The notes below the pieces were generated by a model. The model did not search any database. It had not been told where the DNA came from and was given only the letters and a program-made list of their open reading frames with translations. A stretch of 5,620 nt of DNA from Actinomycetota bacterium (GTDB lineage: Bacteria; Actinomycetota; Actinomycetes; Actinomycetales; Cellulomonadaceae), in assembly GCA_018898235.1 (NCBI GenBank), contig JAHIJU010000319.1:1-5620 (forward strand). The letters are read 5' to 3'. Shown here one piece after another: positions 1-5,121 of this stretch. Numbering within the stretch: the stretch's first letter is position 1; each line of letters starts with the position of its first letter. The position numbers were made by a program, and so were the translations under genes.

Positions 1-8
1 ACGACGAG

Positions 9-509
9 GTGACGATCCGTCCGGCGACGTCCGCCGACGCCGCCGGTATCGCGGGCGTCCACGTGCGATCGTGGCAAGAGGCGTACGCCGGCATCGTCCC
101 GGCCGAGTACCTCGACTCGCTCGACGTCGTCGAGCGCACGAGCCGGTGGGCCGATCTCCTCGACCGCGGCCCGGCGGACCACGTGGCGACCTGGGTGGCC
201 GTCGTGGGCTCCGACGTGATCGGCTTCGCCTCCGTCGGCCCGGCGCGCGACGAGGACGCCCGGCAGGCGGAGCGCGAGATCTACTCGATCTACCTCGACC
301 CCGGGACCTGGGGCCACGGAGTCGCGCGTGAGCTCATGCGCACCCTCATCGCGCAGGCCGGCGAACGTGGCCTGCTGTCGCTGTGGGTCCTCGCCGACAA
401 CGAGCGGGCGCAGCACTTCTACCGCCGCCACGGGTTCACCCCGGACGGCGTGGAACGCTACGAGGAGGTCGGCGGCGCCGAGCTGCTCCAGGTGCGCTAC
501 CGCCGTTAG
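9..509 (+). CDS. GNAT family N-acetyltransferase, substrate unknown
   Basis: This 166-residue protein has the length and layout of a single-domain Gcn5-related acetyltransferase, which moves an acetyl group from acetyl-CoA to an amine. The N-terminus (TIRPATSADAAGIAGVHV, then SWQEAYAGIVP to residue 31) is typical of a common actinobacterial GNAT subgroup. The acetyl-CoA pyrophosphate loop is DPGTWGHGVARELM at residues 97-110; the usual Q/R at the head of the loop is replaced by W101, which is frequent in this subgroup. The C-terminal signature N131-ERAQHFYRRHGF-143 is clear. The GTG at 9 gives a natural family N-terminus, but only eight bases precede it and the frame stays open to the left edge, so an earlier start cannot be excluded. 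It converges on thiL with a 41-bp gap. The sequence does not reveal the substrate; small molecule, antibiotic or protein targets are all possible. Confidence 0.88.
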   Translation: MTIRPATSADAAGIAGVHVRSWQEAYAGIVPAEYLDSLDVVERTSRWADLLDRGPADHVATWVAVVGSDVIGFASVGPARDEDARQAEREIYSIYLDPGTWGHGVARELMRTLIAQAGERGLLSLWVLADNERAQHFYRRHGFTPDGVERYEEVGGAELLQVRYRR

Positions 510-526
510 TCGTGCGGCCGCCCCGG

Positions 527-549
527 CGCAGCACCCTGTGAACGCTGCG
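527..549. terminator. Weak convergent hairpin between GNAT gene and thiL
   Basis: The 41-bp gap between the two converging stop codons contains the inverted repeat CGCAGC (527-532) / GCTGCG (544-549) with an 11-base loop. An alternative fold pairs GTGC (512-515) with GCAC (531-534), with GCCG/CGGC inside it. Neither is followed by a T-tract on either strand. The position suits a two-way terminator, but stems this short arise often by chance in such GC-rich DNA. Confidence 0.25.
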
Positions 550-550
550 G

Positions 551-1552
551 TCAGCTCGGCACGCCGAAGTGGTCCCAGCCGCCGGACCCGACGATGGGTG
601 CGACACCGCGCACGGTGACCTCGCCCCCCCGACCCGTGGGTGCTGCGGGCTCCTCCGCCGCCGCACCGCGCACGTGCCCGATCACCCGGAAGCCCTCCGG
701 CAGCGGGGCGTCCGGTGGGAACGTCGCCAGCAGGCCGTGGTCCTCCCCACCGCTGAGCACCCACTCCAGCGCGCTCGAGGCGGTCGCCCGGGCGGCGTCG
801 GCCAGCCGTGCCAGCTCGTCCCCCAGCACCACCTGCGGGTCGTCGAGCTCGATCCGGACCCGGGAGGCCACGGCGATACGTCGGGCGTCGCGCACCAGAC
901 CGTCGGACACGTCGAGCATCGCGGTGGCCCCGGACAGGGCCGCGGCCGGGCCCGACGGGAGGGGGCACACCGGTCGCAGGTAGGCCGCCACCAGCTCGTG
1001 GTCACTGTCGCCGAGCCCTGCGCGGAGCAGGGCGAGCCCGGCCGCTGAACGGCCGCGCACCCCGGCGTGCGCGAGGACGTCACCGGGACGGGCCCCCGAG
1101 CGCAGCACCGGCGGCCGCCCTTCGAGGTCACCGTGCGCCGTGACTGCCACCACCAGAGCGCCACCGCCCGACAGGTCCCCGCCGACGACCCCGACGCCCA
1201 GCGGGGCACACACCTGCGCGAAACCCCGGGCGAGGTCCTCCACGAACTCGACCGTCAGGTCGCCGGGCAGCACGAGCGCCACCACCAACGACGTCGGACC
1301 GGCCCCCATCGCCGCCACGTCGGCGAGGTTCTGCACCGCGGCCCGCCAGCCGACGTCGCGGCCCGTCGACCACTCGCGCCGGAAGTGCCGGTCCTCGACC
1401 AGCACGTCGGTGCTCACGACGACCCGCCCGTCGGGGGCGCGGACCACGGCGCCGTCATCTCCGGGCCCGACCAGGGTCTGCACCCCGAACGGCAGGAGCG
1501 GACCGAACCGGGCGAGCAGCTCGTCCTCGGAGCTGTCGGCCACGGTCGTCAC
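551..1552 (-). CDS. thiL: Thiamine-monophosphate kinase ThiL
   Basis: ThiL phosphorylates thiamine monophosphate with ATP to give thiamine diphosphate, the final cofactor-forming step, in the cytoplasm. From the GTG at 1552 the protein has 333 residues, near the family norm. Visible motifs in order are the metal/ATP GDD at 31-33, STDVLVEDRHF at 47-57, NLADVAAMGA at 75-84, GGDLSGG at 124-130, DVSDGL at 214-219, SGGEDHG at 267-273 and the C-terminal GWDHFG at 325-330. These aspartate-rich blocks are characteristic of ThiL within the PurM/SelD-like fold. A GTG at 1561 would add three residues (MGH). I prefer 1552 because a TAGCGT -10-like hexamer ends seven bases before it and overlaps the 1561 codon, so a transcript from that promoter would exclude the earlier start. 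The gene is transcribed away from the DUF3515 gene and converges on the GNAT gene. No thiamine riboswitch is visible, and the 60-bp upstream gap is too short for one. Confidence 0.95.
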   Translation of the reverse strand: MTTVADSSEDELLARFGPLLPFGVQTLVGPGDDGAVVRAPDGRVVVSTDVLVEDRHFRREWSTGRDVGWRAAVQNLADVAAMGAGPTSLVVALVLPGDLTVEFVEDLARGFAQVCAPLGVGVVGGDLSGGGALVVAVTAHGDLEGRPPVLRSGARPGDVLAHAGVRGRSAAGLALLRAGLGDSDHELVAAYLRPVCPLPSGPAAALSGATAMLDVSDGLVRDARRIAVASRVRIELDDPQVVLGDELARLADAARATASSALEWVLSGGEDHGLLATFPPDAPLPEGFRVIGHVRGAAAEEPAAPTGRGGEVTVRGVAPIVGSGGWDHFGVPS

Positions 1553-1559
1553 ATGCCCC

Positions 1560-1586
1560 ACGCTAGACGGCCCGGGGCCCTGTCAG
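1560..1586 (-). promoter_or_regulatory. thiL promoter, likely leaderless
   Basis: Read on the minus strand, a -10-like TAGCGT lies at 1565-1560 and is followed by seven bases before the GTG at 1552. A -35-like CTGACA (five of six against TTGACA) lies at 1586-1581, giving a 15-bp spacer, slightly short. The spacing predicts a transcript starting at or within about one base of the start codon. The -35 block is shared with the opposite promoter. Motif and spacing are seen; promoter activity is inferred. Confidence 0.55.
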
Positions 1587-1606
1587 GCACCACGTCCGGC
1601 TACCGT
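1580..1606 (+). promoter_or_regulatory. DUF3515 gene promoter, likely leaderless
   Basis: A -10-like TACCGT at 1601-1606 stands exactly six bases before the GTG at 1613, the spacing expected if transcription starts on the first base of the start codon. The -35-like CTGTCA at 1580-1585 matches TTGACA at four of six positions, with a 15-bp spacer. It occupies the same CTGTCAG block used on the other strand for thiL. Confidence 0.5.
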
Positions 1607-1612
1607 GGGGGC

Positions 1613-2098
1613 GTGCATGTGCGTCGACGGCTCCTGGCGGCGGCGACGCCCTTGATGCTGCTGACGTCCTGCAGCGCCGCGGTCCCGGTCACTGCGGCGC
1701 AGGACGCGACCGACCCGACGTGCGCCCGGATCGTGCTGGCGACACCCACCCGGCTCGGCCAGGACCTCGACGAGGTGGCGACCACCGCTCAGGCGACGCG
1801 CGCCTGGGGCACCGTCGCCGAGCCCGTGGTGCTGCGCTGCGGCGTGCCCGTCCCCGGCCCGACGACCGATCGGTGCGTCACGGTCGAGACCTCCGGTGGT
1901 CCGAGCATCGACTGGCTGGTGGTGCCCGACGACGCGGCCGCGACGGCCTCGACCGGATGGACCTTCACCACCTTCGGTCGCCGGCCCGCGGTCCAGGTGT
2001 ACGTCCCGGCCGCGGTCGCCGGCACCAGGTCGACGTCCTTCCTCGACCAGCTCGGCCCTGCCATGGCGCTCGCGGAGCAGACCGGCTCCTGCAGCTGA
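1613..2098 (+). CDS. DUF3515 family lipoprotein, function unknown
   Basis: This is a 161-residue predicted lipoprotein. An arginine-rich n-region (residues 4-6) and a short hydrophobic segment (7-17) lead to the lipobox LTSC with acceptor C20, so it should be lipidated and held on the outer face of the membrane. The mature part matches DUF3515 as I recall it: AWG at 64-66, LRCGVPVP at 74-81, DRC at 86-88, IDW at 99-101, then FTTFGRRPAVQVYVP at 118-132. Besides C20 there are cysteines at 37, 76, 88 and 160, an even number that could form disulfides outside the cell. The GTG at 1613 is chosen because TACCGT ends six bases before it. The GTG at 1619 also works and sits seven bases after a GGGGG run, which could act as a weak Shine-Dalgarno. 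The frame is open far upstream, but that part lies antisense to thiL. No biochemical role is known to me; the neighbourhood hints at the envelope. Confidence 0.88.
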   Translation: MHVRRRLLAAATPLMLLTSCSAAVPVTAAQDATDPTCARIVLATPTRLGQDLDEVATTAQATRAWGTVAEPVVLRCGVPVPGPTTDRCVTVETSGGPSIDWLVVPDDAAATASTGWTFTTFGRRPAVQVYVPAAVAGTRSTSFLDQLGPAMALAEQTGSCS

Positions 2099-2106
2099 GG
2101 GCCCCG

Positions 2107-2137
2107 CTGCGCGGTCGGTGCGGTCGACCTAGCGCAG
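2107..2137. terminator. Convergent hairpin between DUF3515 gene and ddl
   Basis: CTGCGC (2107-2112) pairs with GCGCAG (2132-2137), and inside it GGTCG (2113-2117) pairs with CGACC (2125-2129). This gives an 11-bp stem with a two-base bulge and a seven-base loop. It starts eight bases after the DUF3515 stop and takes in the ddl stop codon (2129-2131). Being symmetric, it could end transcripts from both sides. There is no T-run, so if it terminates it would be of the U-poor type proposed for GC-rich actinobacteria. Confidence 0.5.
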
Positions 2138-3283
2138 GCCGGTGGGCCGCGCCAGCGCCAGGCTCAGCAGCTCGTCCACCAGCTGCTGGTACGACAGCCC
2201 GCTGACCTGCCACATCATGGGGAACATCGAGTAGGGCGTGAACCCGGGCATGGTGTTGATCTCGTTGATCTGCACGGCACCATCGGGCGTCACGAACACG
2301 TCGACCCGCGCGATCCCCTCACATCCGATGGCGTCGAACGCCGCCACGGCCACCGCCTGGACCCGGGCCACGACCTCGGCGGGCAGGTCCGCCGGGCAGG
2401 CGAGCCGCACCCCGTCCGCGTCGAAGTACTTCGCCTCGTAGTCGTAGAACCGGTGCCGCGGGTCCGTCACGACGATCTCGCCCGGCAAGGAGGCACGCGC
2501 CGGTGCACCGTCGCGCCCACCGAGCACACCGCACTCGATCTCCCGTCCGACGACGGCCGCCTCGACGACGACCTTCGGGTCGACGGCCTGCGCGGTCGCG
2601 AGGGCGGCCGTGAGCTCCTCGGGGTCGTCGACGCGTGAGATGCCCAGGCTCGACCCGGCACGCGCGGGCTTGACGAACACCGGCAGCCCCAGCTGTGCGA
2701 TCCGGTCGAGGACCGCCTGCGGGTCGTCGCGCCACTGGCTGGGCAGGACCACCTCGAACTCCCCCACCGGGAGCCCGTGACCTGCGAGCACGACCTTCAT
2801 CATGTGCTTGTCCATGCCCACGGCGGAGGCCAGCACCCCCGCACCGACGTACCGCACGTCGGCGAGCTCGAGCATGCCCTGGACCGTGCCGTCCTCACCG
2901 AACGGGCCGTGCAGCAGCGGGAACACCACGTCGACCGCACCGATGCCGCGCGGCACCTTGCCGAGCTCGAGCGCCTGGACCTCCCGGTCACCGACGCCCT
3001 GGGGCAGCAGCACATGGGTCCGAGTGTCCTCGACCTCGGGCAGCTGGTCACCCCGGATCGCCCAGCGGTCCGGATCGTCCTCGGCGAGCACCCAGTGCCC
3101 GTCGCGGGTGATCCCCACCGCGAGGACGTCGTACCGCTCACGGTCGATCGCCCGCAGGACGCCGCCCGCGGTCGCACAGCTGATGGTGTGCTCCCCCGAA
3201 CGCCCTCCGAAGAGCACGAGAACGCGAGGACGGGCAGGAGCCGGCTCGGCGACGACGGGGAACGGGGCTGGTGTGGCATCCAT
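2129..3283 (-). CDS. ddl: D-alanine--D-alanine ligase
   Basis: Ddl joins two D-alanines using ATP, making the dipeptide that MurF adds to the peptidoglycan precursor; it acts in the cytoplasm. The 384 residues fit the actinobacterial DdlA type, with a proline-rich tail (1-19) before the fold. Visible motifs are GGRSGEHTIS at 26-35 (E31, H32), HGPFGEDGTVQG at 125-136, MDKHMMK at 157-163, the ATP-grasp loop VKPARAGSSLGISRV at 204-218, DYEAKY at 281-286, ARVDVF at 325-330 and the metal-binding NEINTMPGFTP at 340-350. The tyrosine in the AKY omega-loop position (Y286) is the residue found in D-Ala-D-Ala ligases; a phenylalanine there marks D-Ala-D-Lac ligases, so vancomycin-type substrate specificity is not suggested. 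The ATG at 3283 is chosen because TAGGGT precedes it by eight bases. No Shine-Dalgarno is visible. It lies 44 bp downstream of gpsA on the same strand. Confidence 0.97.
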   Translation of the reverse strand: MDATPAPFPVVAEPAPARPRVLVLFGGRSGEHTISCATAGGVLRAIDRERYDVLAVGITRDGHWVLAEDDPDRWAIRGDQLPEVEDTRTHVLLPQGVGDREVQALELGKVPRGIGAVDVVFPLLHGPFGEDGTVQGMLELADVRYVGAGVLASAVGMDKHMMKVVLAGHGLPVGEFEVVLPSQWRDDPQAVLDRIAQLGLPVFVKPARAGSSLGISRVDDPEELTAALATAQAVDPKVVVEAAVVGREIECGVLGGRDGAPARASLPGEIVVTDPRHRFYDYEAKYFDADGVRLACPADLPAEVVARVQAVAVAAFDAIGCEGIARVDVFVTPDGAVQINEINTMPGFTPYSMFPMMWQVSGLSYQQLVDELLSLALARPTGLR

Positions 3284-3285
3284 CG

Positions 3286-3310
3286 CGCCCGACCCTACCG
3301 TCGTCGGGCG
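3286..3310. repeat. 8-bp inverted repeat over the ddl -10 region
   Basis: CGCCCGAC (3286-3293) and GTCGGGCG (3303-3310) are perfect reverse complements around a nine-base spacer. The ddl -10 hexamer lies in the spacer and the inner part of one arm, and that arm ends two bases before the ddl ATG. In a read-through RNA from gpsA this would fold as a hairpin beginning 17 bases after the gpsA stop. In DNA it could be an operator. It could serve as a gpsA terminator, a block to ddl translation from read-through RNA, or a protein site. Confidence 0.45.
3292..3297 (-). promoter_or_regulatory. ddl -10 element (TAGGGT), near-leaderless
   Basis: Minus-strand TAGGGT at 3297-3292 stands eight bases before the ddl ATG, so the transcript would begin zero to two bases ahead of the start codon. 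No convincing -35 is seen at the usual distance. TAGGGT with a T at the last position is a common actinobacterial -10. It would let ddl be transcribed separately from gpsA. Confidence 0.55.
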
Positions 3311-3327
3311 TGCCTGCTGCGCCGCGT

Positions 3328-4341
3328 TCAGTGCTGCGCGCGTCCCTCGGCCCTGCGGGGGCGGGACAGCAGTCGCGGCGCCAGGTCGTCGAGCGGGAGG
3401 GTGCCGTCGAGCACCTCGACCACGCTCTCGGTGATCGGCATCTCGACGCCCAGCCGACGGGCCAGGTCGAGCACCGGTCGGCAGGTCTTGACGCCCTCGG
3501 CGGTGCCGCCGGTCGCCGCGACCGCGGCCTCCAGCGCAAGGCCCTGCCCGACGAGCATGCCGAGCCGATGGTTGCGGGAGTCCGGGGACGCGCAGGTGGC
3601 CATCAGGTCACCCATCCCGGCCAGCCCGCCGAAGGTCTGGGCGTCCGCCCCGAGGGCCAGACCGAGCCGGGTGATCTCGGCCAGGCCGCGGGTGATCACC
3701 GTCGCCATCGTGTTGAAGCCCAACCCGCGACCCTGCGAGATGCCGACCGCCAGCGCGATGACGTTCTTGACCGCCCCGCACAGCTCGACGCCCACCAGGT
3801 CGAGATTGGTGTAGGGCCGGAAGTAGCTCGTGGCGCAGGCCGCGGCGACCGCCTCGGCGGTCGCCCGGCTGGTCGAGGCGACCACGGTCGCGGTCGGCTG
3901 CCGGTCCGCGATCTCGTGCGCGAGGTTCGGCCCGGACACGACGGCCAGACGCTCCTGGGGAACTCCCAGGACCCCACCGAGCACCTCGCTCATCCGGGCG
4001 TCCGTGGACAGCTCGACACCCTTCATGAGCGAGACCGCCAGGACGTCCGGCCCCAGCCGCCCCGCCAACGGCGCCAGCGTCGCCCGGGCGCTCTGCGCCG
4101 GGACCGCGACCGCGACGAGGTCGGCCCCGTCGACCGCCGCCACCAGGTCGGCCTGCCCGTGGACCGAGTCCGGCAGTCGCGTGCCGGGCAGGTACGACTC
4201 GTTGCGGTGCTCGGTGGCGATCTGACGGCAGACGGCGGCGTCCCGGCCCCAGACGGTGACCTCGCAGCCCGCGTCGGCCAGCACGGCCGCGAAGGTGGTC
4301 CCCCAGCTGCCGGCGCCGACGACCGTCGCGCGCACGCTCAC
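3328..4341 (-). CDS. gpsA: NAD(P)-dependent glycerol-3-phosphate dehydrogenase
   Basis: GpsA reduces dihydroxyacetone phosphate to sn-glycerol-3-phosphate, the backbone of membrane phospholipids, in the cytoplasm. The protein has 337 residues, the usual length. The Rossmann dinucleotide loop GAGSWGTTFA is at 9-18, MKG (K107) at 106-108, and SGPNLAHEI at 136-144 (N where many homologues have S, as in other actinobacteria). The catalytic lysine is K192 in GAVKNVIALAVG (189-200), followed by NTMATVITRGLAEITRLG at 210-227, GLAGMGDL at 239-246 and SRN at 255-257. The GTG at 4341 is chosen because it places the Rossmann loop at the normal distance and overlaps the plsC stop by four bases (GTGA). 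A GTG at 4335 would trim two residues. The open frame continues upstream to 4668 only as a shadow of plsC. No promoter-like element is visible before it, so it probably depends on plsC transcription and translation. Confidence 0.97.
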   Translation of the reverse strand: MSVRATVVGAGSWGTTFAAVLADAGCEVTVWGRDAAVCRQIATEHRNESYLPGTRLPDSVHGQADLVAAVDGADLVAVAVPAQSARATLAPLAGRLGPDVLAVSLMKGVELSTDARMSEVLGGVLGVPQERLAVVSGPNLAHEIADRQPTATVVASTSRATAEAVAAACATSYFRPYTNLDLVGVELCGAVKNVIALAVGISQGRGLGFNTMATVITRGLAEITRLGLALGADAQTFGGLAGMGDLMATCASPDSRNHRLGMLVGQGLALEAAVAATGGTAEGVKTCRPVLDLARRLGVEMPITESVVEVLDGTLPLDDLAPRLLSRPRRAEGRAQH

Positions 4342-5063
4342 GGCTCGGCGGTCCGCGCGCCGGTGCGCAGATCGAACACCGCCTCGGGCGCCGCCTCGGC
4401 CCGCAGCCCGGCGACCAGCCCGGTGACGGCCGCCATGATCCGGGAGGTCGCCTCGCGGATCACGGCAGCCTCCCGCGGCCGGTCGTAGAGGTCCGACAGG
4501 TCGACCGCGGGGCCCGCCACCACATCGACCCGCTTGCGCGGGACGGGCTTGAGCACCTTCGCGTACTGGCCGAGCACCCGGTGGGCGCCCCACTGCCCCA
4601 CCGGCACCACGGGAGCGCGGGTCGCGAGCGCGAGCCGTGCCACGCCCGTCTTCGCGACCATCGGCCACAGGTCCGGGTCGCGGGTGAGCGTGCCCTCAGG
4701 GAACACGGCGAGGCACTCCCCGGCGGCGAGTGCCGCGGCCGCGAGCTCCAGGGACTGCGCCGCCTGGGCCGATCCGCGTGCGACGGGGATCAGGTCGATC
4801 GACCGCATGATCCGGCCCAGACCGGGCACCCGGAACAGCGAGTCCTTCGCCATGATGCGCGGCGCGTAGCCCGCATCCCACAGGAAGTGGGCGAAGGTCA
4901 ACGGGTCCAGGGTCGTCACGTGGTTGACGGCCGCGATGAACCCACCCGTACGGGGGAGGTTCTCGGTGCCCGCCCAGTGCGGTCGGGTCATCGAGAACAG
5001 GGCCGGACGCACCACGCGGGCGACGGCACGGTAGGTCCGGTTCGACCGCTCGGGGGATGGCAC
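4338..5063 (-). CDS. plsC: PlsC-type 1-acyl-sn-glycerol-3-phosphate acyltransferase
   Basis: This 241-residue protein belongs to the PlsC/LPLAT acyltransferases, which move a fatty acyl group onto lysophosphatidate or a similar acceptor at the membrane. Block I is NHVTTLD at 47-53, the HX4D catalytic pair being H48 and D53. Block II lies around GRIMRSIDLIPVARG at 83-97, block III is FPEGT at 121-125, and block IV is APVVPVGQWG at 150-159. There is no obvious transmembrane helix, as is common in short actinobacterial members. The GTG at 5063 gives the family N-terminus and is preceded at eight bases by TAGCAT; the open frame upstream to 5156 runs through the hairpin into the murA end and looks non-coding. 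Its TGA overlaps the gpsA GTG by four bases. The gpsA partnership supports phosphatidate synthesis, but the exact acceptor is inferred; other LPLAT roles such as mannoside or menaquinone-linked acylation cannot be excluded. Confidence 0.92.
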   Translation of the reverse strand: MPSPERSNRTYRAVARVVRPALFSMTRPHWAGTENLPRTGGFIAAVNHVTTLDPLTFAHFLWDAGYAPRIMAKDSLFRVPGLGRIMRSIDLIPVARGSAQAAQSLELAAAALAAGECLAVFPEGTLTRDPDLWPMVAKTGVARLALATRAPVVPVGQWGAHRVLGQYAKVLKPVPRKRVDVVAGPAVDLSDLYDRPREAAVIREATSRIMAAVTGLVAGLRAEAAPEAVFDLRTGARTAEP

Positions 5064-5071
5064 GGCAGCCG

Positions 5072-5077
5072 ATGCTA
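5072..5077 (-). promoter_or_regulatory. plsC -10 element (TAGCAT), near-leaderless
   Basis: Minus-strand TAGCAT at 5077-5072 lies eight bases before the plsC GTG at 5063, the same geometry as at ddl. No Shine-Dalgarno stands between them. A clear -35 is not seen; the expected position falls within the neighbouring inverted repeat. It would drive the plsC-gpsA pair independently of murA. Confidence 0.5.
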
Positions 5078-5078
5078 C

Positions 5079-5099
5079 CGGTCCGCGCCGCGCGGACCG
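5079..5099 (-). terminator. Perfect 9-bp hairpin after murA
   Basis: CGGTCCGCG (5079-5087) and CGCGGACCG (5091-5099) form a perfect nine-base-pair stem with a three-base loop, beginning 22 bases after the murA stop. It lies one base upstream of the plsC -10. No U-tract follows on the minus strand. A second short repeat, GCCGGG/CCCGGC (5131-5144), sits in the last murA codons. The placement fits a murA terminator; an operator over the plsC -35 region is the alternative. Confidence 0.5.
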
Positions 5100-5121
5100 T
5101 CTGCCGCCCGCCAGGGCCGCG

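Noticed and set aside
1607..1611. GGGGG as a Shine-Dalgarno fixing the DUF3515 start at 1619
   Set aside because: Spacing to 1619 is acceptable, but the run lacks the AGGAGG core, and the exact six-base distance from TACCGT to the GTG at 1613 is better explained by a leaderless start. Kept as an alternative only.
1067..1612. Upstream extension of the DUF3515 frame to a much longer protein
   Set aside because: The extra part is antisense to thiL, would place the signal peptide and lipobox in mid-protein, and crosses the divergent promoter.
1553..1612. Thiamine (TPP) riboswitch upstream of thiL
   Set aside because: The gap is too short for the aptamer, no CTGAGA-type core is present in the thiL direction, and the predicted transcript has essentially no leader.
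2777..3814. Open frame on the plus strand antisense to ddl and gpsA
   Set aside because: The product is compositionally biased with no domain, and both genes beneath it have complete motif sets.
3271..4488. Long open frame on the plus strand (about 405 codons) across gpsA and the ddl start
   Set aside because: It is antisense to clear gpsA and plsC coding sequence, its product is low-complexity and rich in R, G, A, D and H, and shows no family motif. Long antisense frames are expected at this GC content.
4342..4668. Upstream extension of gpsA
   Set aside because: It lies out of frame inside plsC, is arginine/glycine-rich, and would bury the N-terminal Rossmann loop more than 100 residues in.
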